NCBI GenBank assembly: GCA_947565485.1
Contig: CANOGG010000010.1
Coordinates: 1-12,025, forward strand
Length of the DNA: 12,025 nucleotides
Direction of reading: 5' to 3'
From: an uncultured Mycoplasma sp.
Lineage (GTDB): Bacteria; Bacillota_I; Bacilli_A; RF39; UBA660
The notes beneath the pieces are model-generated. The model was not told where the DNA came from. It saw only the letters and a list, made by a program, of their open reading frames with translations, and made no database searches. Shown here in pieces: positions 1 to 6,229 of the stretch (positions within the stretch are counted from its first letter, which is position 1; each line of letters begins with the position of its first letter). A program made the translations under genes and the position numbers.

Positions 1-206
1 CCCATTATCCTTTTACCACTTATATATTTAGGCTAAGGCTTAAAATTAGAAAGAATTAGGATATATGATTAATCCTTAAGATTAATTCTTTAAATACCTA
101 GGTTTTATCTCTTTAGAAGATAATCCTCTTACAGTGCTTTTCTTATTGTCTAATTTTGTCGAACTCTTTTGCTTGACGCTATTTTAAGTTTTGTTGTAAA
201 CTAAAT
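1..206. other. Non-coding region upstream of the Rpn-family gene, with an AT-rich inverted repeat
   Basis: I see no credible gene here. The main structure is a 7-bp inverted repeat, ATTAATC at 68-74 and GATTAAT at 80-86 around a 5-base spacer. It lies inside a wider imperfect palindrome formed by AAGAATTA (51-58) and TAATTCTT (83-90). A short direct repeat GGCT-AA-GGCT occurs near 31-40. The stems are almost pure A/T and are not followed by a clean T run, so this is more likely a weak hairpin or protein-binding palindrome than a strong terminator. What lies left of the window is unknown. Confidence 0.4.
173..202 (+). promoter_or_regulatory. Putative sigma-A promoter for the Rpn-family gene
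   Basis: A -35 element TTGACG (173-178, 5 of 6 to consensus) and a -10 element TAAACT (197-202, 4 of 6) are separated by 18 bases. Transcription would start close to position 209. That places the first in-frame ATG (207) at or before the transcript start and favours the second ATG (231) as the translation start. The call rests on consensus matching only. Confidence 0.4.
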
Positions 207-230
207 ATGCACTCGTATGAAAGGAACAAT

Positions 231-1070
231 ATGTCCAGTTTTATAAACCAACACAAATTTTTAAGAGATGAAGTTGCCACCATTATCTTAACCGATAAAT
301 CATGCATTGAATATGTTGAAACTATTGTAAGTATTATATTAAATATACCTAGAGAACATTTAAAGTTAGAACTTCTATATCCTTTAGTTTATTCTAACTC
401 CCAAAAGTTAAAGAAAGCTATTACTGATGCTGTATTCGATTCTGATAAATATATTATTAATATCGAAGTTAATAGTACTAAAACTGATGCCTGCTTAGTT
501 AAAAATAATAGATATATCTATCACTTACTTTTAAATCAAATCCCTAAAGCTGTATTTGATAAATTAGATAAACAAGTAATTCAGATTAATCTTAATGCTT
601 TTGATTTCTTTAATCATGGTGATTTTATTTATGAAAGCCTCATCATGAACAAAAAGTATCACGAAGTAAGAAGAGATGATACTATTATCTTTGATATAAA
701 TCTAGACAAGTTAACTAAAATTCCGTATAATAAAATAAAGGAGATGGACGAGTATACAAGTTTAGAAAAATTATTATATTTCTTTGTCTGTGAAGATGCA
801 AACCTAAAATCTAAACTATATACTAGTGATATGATGAAGAAAGTTATGGATAAATCAGAAAAACTAACTAATGAATTTTTAGATGGTCTATATTATGATT
901 ATGACGAATTTAAAAAAGCCGAACTTTATCAAGCCGGAATGAACGATGGTATCAATGATAATATAAAAAATATCGCTAAAACAATGCTAAACAAAAAATA
1001 TCCTCTAAAGGATATATCAGAAATTACAGGTTTAAAAATAGAAGATATCAAAAAACTAACAAAAGAATAA
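231..1070 (+). CDS. Rpn-family recombination-promoting nuclease / putative transposase (PD-(D/E)XK fold)
   Basis: The protein has about 279 residues from the ATG at 231. An in-frame ATG at 207 would add 8 residues, but AAAGGA lies 5 bases before 231 and the upstream promoter would start transcripts near 209. The N-terminal two thirds resemble the Rpn/PD-(D/E)XK nuclease-transposase family: an opening FLRDEVA, then Asp at about residue 66 (TDAVF) and INIEVN at about 77-81. The latter matches the acidic beta-strand motif, in its ExN rather than ExQ form. The C-terminal tail (MLNKKYPLKDISEITGL) matches the helical tail common in this family. E. coli Rpn proteins are DNA endonucleases that promote RecA-independent recombination; that activity here is inferred from family. 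It is the only plus-strand gene and converges on the Bce block. No IS ends or target duplications were seen, so mobility is not supported. Confidence 0.8.
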   Translation: MSSFINQHKFLRDEVATIILTDKSCIEYVETIVSIILNIPREHLKLELLYPLVYSNSQKLKKAITDAVFDSDKYIINIEVNSTKTDACLVKNNRYIYHLLLNQIPKAVFDKLDKQVIQINLNAFDFFNHGDFIYESLIMNKKYHEVRRDDTIIFDINLDKLTKIPYNKIKEMDEYTSLEKLLYFFVCEDANLKSKLYTSDMMKKVMDKSEKLTNEFLDGLYYDYDEFKKAELYQAGMNDGINDNIKNIAKTMLNKKYPLKDISEITGLKIEDIKKLTKE

Positions 1071-1090
1071 AGTGGCACCCATATTCTCTT

Positions 1091-1130
1091 AAAAATAATT
1101 AGTACTGTTAATCCAGTACTTTTTTAATAT
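1091..1130. terminator. Bidirectional rho-independent terminator between convergent genes
   Basis: The 7-bp stem AGTACTG (1101-1107) / CAGTACT (1114-1120) has a 6-base loop and is followed on the plus strand by six T's (1120-1125), serving the Rpn-family gene. On the minus strand the same hairpin is followed by AATTATTTTT (1091-1100), so it can also end the regulator/kinase operon. The hairpin overlaps the last codons and the stop of the minus-strand gene, a compact arrangement. Confidence 0.75.
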
Positions 1131-1779
1131 ATTCCTCTCTATTCTTCTCTTTCTGTGGAAAAAAGCATGGAAAAATCCCCCAACTAGAACCTAATTTATG
1201 CATAATTGGAAACAAAATAACCACGGTAAATATTTGTGTTAAAATAACCGGTCCATCCACATAATCTTCCTGTGCCATAACTGAAGCTTCTCCTACCATA
1301 TCAATGTAAAAATCAGTTCTGCTAAGCGGTTCTTTATACTGAATTTGGTCTAAAAAAGTCTGCTCTTTCGTTAAATCTTCTTTAACTAACCTCCCTATTG
1401 GCAAAGTCGATTCTCTTGTTTCTTTATCCTGAACTACACTCTCACCATTTATCCGCGCTGCAACTATCTCTCCCGACGGTAAAGTAAGCGCCTGCAAATA
1501 AAAATTCTTATAAAAACCCGCTCCTTTATTCTTATACTCTATCCCTGGTGATATTACCGTAAATAAATCATGTGTAAATAAATCATCGACTCTCTCTACC
1601 CTAAAAACCGATTCATCCGCAATTCCTCCAACCTCACCTACATCTACGCACTTTTTACTGACTTCTTCCCCATAACTCTTATTTAAAAAATGGCTCGCAA
1701 GCTTACCTGTTCCTATCGCTACTAATACACTTAAAGCCAAACAGACCCATATATCAAATCTCAAATAATGTACTCTCAA
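1108..1779 (-). CDS. Two-TM membrane protein of unknown function, last gene of the Bce regulator operon
   Basis: The protein has 223 residues, starts with TTG and is preceded by AGAGGG about 7 bases upstream; no better in-frame start is visible. Hydrophobic segments at about 8-25 and 177-195 flank a polar region of about 150 residues, suggesting an N-terminal anchor, an exported middle domain and a short cytoplasmic tail rich in Lys/Glu. The middle holds conserved-looking stretches such as LPSGEIVAARING (100-112), LPIGRLVKEDL (126-136) and EPLSRTDFYIDM (150-161). I recall similar proteins in Firmicutes but cannot attach a function. It lies 25 bases downstream of the broken histidine kinase and probably shares its transcript. 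It could be an accessory membrane protein of the Bce module or an unrelated passenger. Confidence 0.65.
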   Translation of the reverse strand: MRVHYLRFDIWVCLALSVLVAIGTGKLASHFLNKSYGEEVSKKCVDVGEVGGIADESVFRVERVDDLFTHDLFTVISPGIEYKNKGAGFYKNFYLQALTLPSGEIVAARINGESVVQDKETRESTLPIGRLVKEDLTKEQTFLDQIQYKEPLSRTDFYIDMVGEASVMAQEDYVDGPVILTQIFTVVILFPIMHKLGSSWGIFPCFFPQKEKNREEYIKKVLD

Positions 1780-1804
1780 TTCCTATCCCTCTTTCATATC
1801 TAAA

Positions 1805-2317
1805 TTATATCACATTTTCTTCCTTAAACCTATACTCTTCCCCTCTCGGAAAAATAATTCTTACCTCTGTATATTCTCCCTCTACTGAATCCAACTCTAT
1901 TTTTAATCCAAGCGCCAGACATAACTTCTTCGCTAAATAAAGACCCATTCCTGTCGAATGCTGCTTTTCCCTCTTACTTCCCGTAAAATCTTTTTCAAAA
2001 ACTCGAGATAAATCTCCATTACTTATCCCACATCCCTTATCTTTTATTTTAAGTACAACCTGCTTGACTCCCTCTTCACCCCTAATTTCTAGCAACCTCT
2101 CTTTTTTATCACTATACTTAATTGCATTCTGCACCACCTGAGATAATATAAAAACCAACCATTTCTGGTCACTATAAACTACATACTCTAAATCTTCTAT
2201 ATCTATCTTTATCCCACTAAATAAAATACTCTCCCTAAATTTCACCATCACCATCTGCACTATATCACTTAATACCACCTCTTCTATAAAATAGTCTTTC
2301 TCTGGATTATCACTTCT
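1805..2317 (-). pseudogene. bceS: C-terminal (ATP-binding) fragment of a BceS-type histidine kinase
   Basis: This frame is open from a stop at 2318-2320 and carries an almost complete HATPase_c domain. Counting from a GTG at 2278, the N box has Asn51 (QNAIKYS), the G1 box is DKGCGIS (80-86), the F box lies around VFEKDF (93-98) and the G2 box is STGMGLYLAKK (108-118). The residues before the GTG (RSDNPEKDYFIEE) match the end of the dimerisation helices of BceS-like kinases, where YYARS is typical. The fragment therefore continues the kinase whose first part ends at 2310. No Shine-Dalgarno motif precedes the GTG, and without a dimerisation domain it could not autophosphorylate a His. If translated at all, it would be a free ATPase-like domain. 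It is most simply the 3' part of a pseudogene. Confidence 0.8.
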
Positions 2318-2711
2318 TTATCTCATGCGCAAAACTCTCAACATACTCTCTATACTCTAGTATTTCTTTTTCTAACTTACCTATCTTATCATTCATATTC
2401 TTACAAGCCACCTTTATCGCCTGATAATAAGGATATGTATAAATACTCCGCGGTTTTGGTATAACTTCGGCAATCAAGTATTTTTCATCTAAACTTGCCA
2501 CCAACTCTAAAATCTTCTCGCCTCGCTTCTTTAACTTATAATAATCACCAACTAACCAAATAATATCTACCCCCACCATCAAACTTCCCAAAATAAATAT
2601 ATAAAAACCATCTATCCCATAAAACAGCAAAAAAATAATCACAACTAAAACCCCAAATAATCGTCCTAATATTTCTCCTATCTTCTCCTCAATATAATCT
2701 CCAAAACTCAT
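2310..2711 (-). pseudogene. bceS: N-terminal (sensor) fragment of a BceS-type histidine kinase, ending at the phosphoacceptor His motif
   Basis: The fragment has 133 residues. Two membrane helices at about 17-31 and 36-54 are separated by a loop of only a few residues, the hallmark of intramembrane-sensing kinases of the BceS/GraS group. A linker leads to the start of the dimerisation and phosphotransfer domain. The frame stops directly after SFAHEIKK, where the family has W(V/A)HEIKTP; the phosphoacceptor is His129. The start overlaps the stop of the response-regulator gene by 4 bases (ATGA), implying translational coupling. The missing residues between HEIK and the downstream fragment are the dimerisation hairpin, roughly 35-45 residues by comparison with the usual length of about 330-345. 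What remains keeps the His but loses the rest of the DHp domain and the physical link to the ATP-binding domain, so loss of kinase function is inferred. Confidence 0.85.
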
Positions 2712-3367
2712 AACCTATATCCCTCTCCCCTAACTGTAATGATAAAATCTTCAATCCCAATCTCTCTTGCTTTATTACGTAGTCTATTTATATTTACTGT
2801 TAAAATATTTTCATCTAAATAATACTTTTCATTCCACAAAAACTCAAGTAACTCATCCTTTGAAATAACCCTATCTTCATTAATAAAAAAATAATAAAGA
2901 ATCCGAAATTCATTTCGCGTTAACTCTACTTCCTGACCTCCATACTTTAAGAGTGCCATCGGCAAATTAAGAACATAATTTTTCTTATGTATTTCCTGAT
3001 AATCTTCTCTATTTGTAAATATCGCTCGTCTTATCTTCTCTAAAAGTAACGACTTATTATACGGCTTAACAATAAAATCATTCCCCCCTACTCTTATACT
3101 TTCTAACTCATCCTCTGTCGTGCTTCTACTCGTCACAAAAATTATCGGCACATTCTTCTCTTTCTTCAAAATTTTACAAAGCCTAAACCCATCCTGATAC
3201 GGTAGATTAATATCAAGCAACACTAAATTATAATCAAAGTCTCCAATCTCTGTTATCACATCTTTAAAATCCTGCACTAACAAAACCTCATACCCATTAT
3301 CTCTAAGAAAATCTCCTAAACCATCTCTAATTTTCTTCTCATCTTCAATAATAACAATTCTTTGCAC
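2708..3367 (-). CDS. bceR: OmpR/PhoB-family response regulator, BceR type
   Basis: The protein has 219 residues and looks intact. The receiver domain (1-115) has the acidic pocket IIEDE (6-10), the phosphorylation site Asp52 in LLDINLP, the switch Thr79 and the conserved Lys101 in VKPYN. A winged-helix DNA-binding domain follows (about 125-219), with LTRNEFRIL and the C-terminal VRGEGYRL typical of OmpR-like regulators. It starts with GTG, with AGGTG about 10 bases upstream. In intact systems the regulator is phosphorylated by the BceS-like kinase and activates the bceAB-type transporter genes. Here both flanking partners, the kinase and the permease, are interrupted, so it may act unphosphorylated, be served by another kinase, or be a remnant not yet mutated. 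Assignment to the Bce subgroup rests on gene neighbourhood as much as on sequence. Confidence 0.9.
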   Translation of the reverse strand: MQRIVIIEDEKKIRDGLGDFLRDNGYEVLLVQDFKDVITEIGDFDYNLVLLDINLPYQDGFRLCKILKKEKNVPIIFVTSRSTTEDELESIRVGGNDFIVKPYNKSLLLEKIRRAIFTNREDYQEIHKKNYVLNLPMALLKYGGQEVELTRNEFRILYYFFINEDRVISKDELLEFLWNEKYYLDENILTVNINRLRNKAREIGIEDFIITVRGEGYRL

Positions 3368-3388
3368 TTCTTAAAATCACCTAACCCT

Positions 3389-3394
3389 ATTATA
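3389..3394 (-). promoter_or_regulatory. Putative -10 element for the response-regulator operon
   Basis: A perfect minus-strand TATAAT lies 21 bases before the GTG start of the regulator gene. No good -35 is found 16-18 bases upstream (TATTCC or ATTCCT), which would suit an activator-dependent promoter, though that is inference. The predicted transcript start (about 3382) falls on the A of the AGGTG ribosome binding site, leaving a leader of only about 15 bases. Confidence 0.4.
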
Positions 3395-3404
3395 TATCAA
3401 AACC

Positions 3405-3428
3405 GAAAAAAGGAATATCTAAATTCCT
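3405..3428 (-). terminator. Hairpin terminator after the Bce permease gene
   Basis: On the minus strand, AGGAAT and ATTCCT form a 6-bp stem around a 6-base loop (3411-3428), followed directly by a run of T's (about 3405-3411). The hairpin begins at the stop codon of the permease reading frame. The stem is short, so read-through into the regulator genes is likely. The same palindrome lies just upstream of the regulator's -10 element and might also act as a binding site. Confidence 0.55.
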
Positions 3429-4956
3429 AATCTCTTACATTTTTCTTAAAACCAAAATAAGCCGCCCCAAAATAAATTCCATAAATTACTAAAAACAGAA
3501 CTAATCCCTCACCAAAATAAATTAAGTATTGATAATCACTAACTAAAGTAATTCTAAATAACTTATTCATTGAACTTAAAAGACTTAAACTAATAACTAC
3601 TGGTAAAACAAGAGGAAACAAGAAAAATATACTTACCTGTTTAAATACTAAACTTTTTATTTTCTTCTCTCTAACCCCCATCTTTCTAAGTATTTGATAT
3701 TGATACTTATTTTTATTCGCACTATCTATTATCTGGACCGCCAGTATTGTGCCCCCTATCGCTGTAAATATAAATGCTATATAAAATGCGACTAGAGAAG
3801 TTATAGCAACAAACCCATTATTATTCGCAAGTTCCTCTCCTCTAACTGTTATATTTCCTATTGCATAACAATACCTAACCCCACTTTCTCCATCTTCTAC
3901 ACACACATCACTATTTAATAAAGCCTTTAAATCTTGACCATCCATCTCACCTAGTTCTTCTAAAGTATCTAAAAACAAATAATAGCTTCCCTCTTCTAAA
4001 CCATCCACCGCCTTATCAGGAACAACAATTAAATATCCATACCCAAGACCCCAAACCGAGGTATAACCTTGTTTAATTATCTCTTTTTTCTTCAAACTAA
4101 TTCCATTAGATAACTTTAGAATATCAAGTTCTTTTAAACCCTCTAACTTAGATGCTACCTCTTTTGAAACATGTAATAAATATTCATCACCTCCTAAAAC
4201 AAGCGCCTCTTCTCCCTTAAGTCTTAACGCCGCATTATAATCACTCAAACGCACAACCATCTCGAATTTTCTCCAAGAATATTCCTCACCTAGTAAACTA
4301 AGAATCATCTTCTCTTTATTAAGATAACTATGATAATAAACTTTATCTTGTATTGTATACTTATTTTCTAAATAACTTAAATATGTCTGAACATTTTCTT
4401 TATTATCTTCAATTGCCACATCATAAGGCGCATTTCGCTCTAACTGATAATCAAACATCCCTTTAAATAAACTTGAAATATTAAGTGCCACCAAAGTAAT
4501 CGAAAGAAGAACCATCAAAGTTGCCATCGTTAAGCTCATCGTTTTAATCTTCGCTGTCAAATTTCTTCCCAAAAATAACGTATCACCATGATATTTAATC
4601 TTTGGTTTCTGCAAAATAAATGCTAAAATAATATCTGTTATCACCATCGTTAACCCATAAATACCGACAATAATCATCAACACTGCAAGCATAATTAAAC
4701 CCATATTCGGCTCATATCCTACTCCGGCAAATTGTCTATCAAAAATTATTAGTGCACCACCTATCAAAACAAGCGCTCCACCAAAAAATAATCCCTGAAA
4801 TAATTTTTTCATTTTAAATTTCTTTTCATTTTGCTTATCATAATAAATTAAACTATGAATTTTTAATTTCCTTGTTCTTCTTCTTTGTAAAAGAAAAACC
4901 AACCCATAAATAATAACAAAATATAACAGCCAAATTAGTAATGCTTTATCTGAAAA
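3427..4956 (-). pseudogene. bceB: C-terminal three quarters of a BceB-type ABC permease (downstream of a frameshift)
   Basis: From a possible TTG at 4902 this frame encodes 491 residues. Coding similarity begins earlier: the residues before the TTG (SDKALLIWLLYFVIIYG) are the membrane segment that must precede FLLQRRR, and they join in frame to the upstream fragment if one T is restored at 4953-4957. Membrane segments lie at about 36-55, 67-96 and 120-142. A large extracytoplasmic domain of roughly 215 residues follows (about 147-365), then helices at about 367-392, 423-444 and 464-484. The large loop before the last segments is the BceB hallmark and in this family is the peptide-antibiotic and kinase contact region. 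No Shine-Dalgarno motif precedes the TTG, so independent translation is doubtful. Both fragments together give about 655 residues, the normal length for the family. Confidence 0.85.
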
Positions 4957-5399
4957 ATCAAGCTTAACGACTCTCCTGGCAATCCAAAAATATTTCTTAG
5001 CACCACCGCGACCAATAAACTTATAACATATCCCCCAGGAATCGAAAGAACAAGCGAAAAAAGACCTAAAACTAAAATTTCCAAGCCAAACATTCTTTGT
5101 ATTCTCTTAAGTTTTACTCCAAGTAAACCATAAGTCCCAAACTCTTTACTCCTCTTACTATATATAAACTTTACGATATAATTTACCAAAAACGAAATCG
5201 CCACAACAATAAATATATTCACAACATCCATCACTAAAGAAAAGTTCTGCATCATCCGGCACAAACTAAGCACTTCCCTTGAATTGGCAATCAAACTAAA
5301 AGCAAACGCCAAAGATAAAGCAATCGTAATCGTAATTACATAAATAACATAGTCTTTAATATTACGTTTTAAATTTTTTAATGCTAACTTCCAAGTCAT
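4935..5399 (-). pseudogene. bceB: N-terminal fragment of a BceB-type ABC permease, truncated by a frameshift
   Basis: The fragment has 154 residues and starts at ATG with a strong GGGGGAG 7 bases upstream, 2 bases after the ATPase stop codon. It carries the first membrane helix (about 17-38) after the typical opening MTWKLALKNLKRN, the second at 55-79, the FtsX/MacB-like cytoplasmic motif SKRSKEFGTYGLLG, and a third hydrophobic stretch at about 106-136. The native frame reads ESLSLIF and then runs off into QIKHY and a stop. Inserting one T into the T5 run (plus-strand A5 at 4953-4957) joins it to the downstream fragment without loss of any conserved segment. A one-base deletion in a homopolymer is the simplest explanation; a sequencing error there cannot be excluded. 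Alone, this product would be three helices without the sensing domain. Confidence 0.85.
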
Positions 5400-5401
5400 A
5401 T

Positions 5402-6157
5402 CTATTCTCCCCCAAGTAGTGTTAAAACATCCAAAATTTTATCATAAAATTCTTTTCGCTCCATTTCGCCCTTTACGAGTTCATTAAAAATCTTGCCATC
5501 TCTAAGAAAATAAACTCTCCTACAAAAACTTGCCGAAAAAGCATCATGTGTCACCATTAAAATCGTTGACCCCAATTTCTGATTAACTGCCTCTATCGTC
5601 GTTAAAAACTCTCTTGCTGATTTCGAATCAAGTGCTCCCGTTGGCTCATCCGCAAGTATCAATTTAGGATGATTAATAAGCGCTCTTCCAATCGCACATC
5701 TCTGCCTTTGACCTCCACTAGTCTCATAAGGAAACTTTTTCAAAATATCTAAAATATTCAACTTTTTTGCAACATCTAAAACTAGCTTCTCTATCTTTTC
5801 TGACTTTACTTTATTAATAATCAAACTAAGTGCCATATTCTCCTCAATCGTTAAGGTATCAAGCAAATTATAATCCTGAAAAATAAAGCCTAACTTCTCT
5901 CGTCTAAAAAGAGCGAGCTCTTCTTCCTTTGATACAGCAACATTCACTCCATCAATATAAATATCCCCACTTGTCACATCTAAAATCGTCGAAATTAAAT
6001 TAAGAAGTGTCGTCTTACCTGAACCACTAGCTCCCATAATTGCCACTAATTCTCCCTCAAAAATCGTAAAACTAATTCCCTTAATCGCTTTCGTTATAAC
6101 TGAATTTTCACTTCCATAGTATTTCTTTACATCGTCTAATCTCAAAATTTCTTTCAT
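5402..6157 (-). CDS. bceA: ABC transporter ATP-binding protein, BceA type (peptide-antibiotic detoxification)
   Basis: The protein has 251 residues and is intact, starting at ATG with GAGGAA 7 bases upstream. It carries Walker A GASGSGKT (42-49), the Q-loop Gln94 in FIFQDYNLLD, the signature TSGGQRQR (146-153, Thr where LSGGQ has Leu, a tolerated position), Walker B LILADE (166-171) with the D-loop ALDS, and the switch His204. Sequence and neighbourhood place it in the MacB/LolD-like group, in the BceA branch partnered with a single 10-helix permease, a response regulator and an intramembrane-sensing kinase. The family protects against cell-wall-active peptides such as bacitracin or lantibiotics by freeing their lipid targets; the substrate here cannot be read from sequence. 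Its permease partner is frameshifted, so a functional complex is doubtful unless the full permease is produced by recoding. Confidence 0.9.
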   Translation of the reverse strand: MKEILRLDDVKKYYGSENSVITKAIKGISFTIFEGELVAIMGASGSGKTTLLNLISTILDVTSGDIYIDGVNVAVSKEEELALFRREKLGFIFQDYNLLDTLTIEENMALSLIINKVKSEKIEKLVLDVAKKLNILDILKKFPYETSGGQRQRCAIGRALINHPKLILADEPTGALDSKSAREFLTTIEAVNQKLGSTILMVTHDAFSASFCRRVYFLRDGKIFNELVKGEMERKEFYDKILDVLTLLGGE

Positions 6158-6185
6158 TAAAAAATTCCTCGTCTTTCTACAAAAA

Positions 6186-6191
6186 ATTATA
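6186..6191 (-). promoter_or_regulatory. Putative -10 element for the Bce transporter genes
   Basis: A perfect minus-strand TATAAT precedes the ATPase start by about 30 bases. No consensus -35 is present at the usual distance. The inverted repeat TAACA-N9-TGTTA (described as a terminator at 6204-6229) is centred about 40 bases upstream of the predicted transcript start, where a response-regulator site would be expected. Regulation by the adjacent BceR-type regulator is inferred from family practice. Confidence 0.4.
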
Positions 6192-6203
6192 TAACAAACG
6201 AAG

Positions 6204-6229
6204 AAAAAATAACATTACAGTTTTGTTAT
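6204..6229 (-). terminator. Hairpin/T-run terminator after the 522-residue permease gene
   Basis: On the minus strand, ATAACA and TGTTAT (6224-6229 and 6209-6214) form a 6-bp stem, extendable by a G-T pair, around a 9-base loop. Six T's follow (6204-6209). It starts at the stop codon of the permease gene. The stem is A/T-rich, so efficiency may be modest. The palindrome could alternatively serve the downstream Bce promoter as an operator. Confidence 0.5.

Noticed and set aside
31..40. GGCT-AA-GGCT as the start of a repeat array or CRISPR
   Set aside because: Only two 4-base copies, no further spaced repeats, and no cas genes in the window.
207..230. ATG at 207 as the start of the Rpn-family gene
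   Set aside because: It coincides with the predicted transcript start and lacks a ribosome binding site, whereas ATG 231 has AAAGGA at suitable spacing.
1805..2711. Deliberately split histidine kinase (separate sensor and ATPase proteins)
   Set aside because: The dimerisation hairpin is missing from both pieces and the downstream piece lacks a ribosome binding site, which fits a deletion rather than a functional split.
4945..4960. Programmed -1 frameshift producing the full-length permease
   Set aside because: The 0-frame codons at the site are ATT TTT CAG, which is not an X-XXY-YYZ slippery heptamer. Re-pairing of the P-site tRNA on GAT is unlikely, T5 is short for transcriptional slippage, and no downstream stimulatory hairpin was evident. 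A mutation or sequencing error is simpler.
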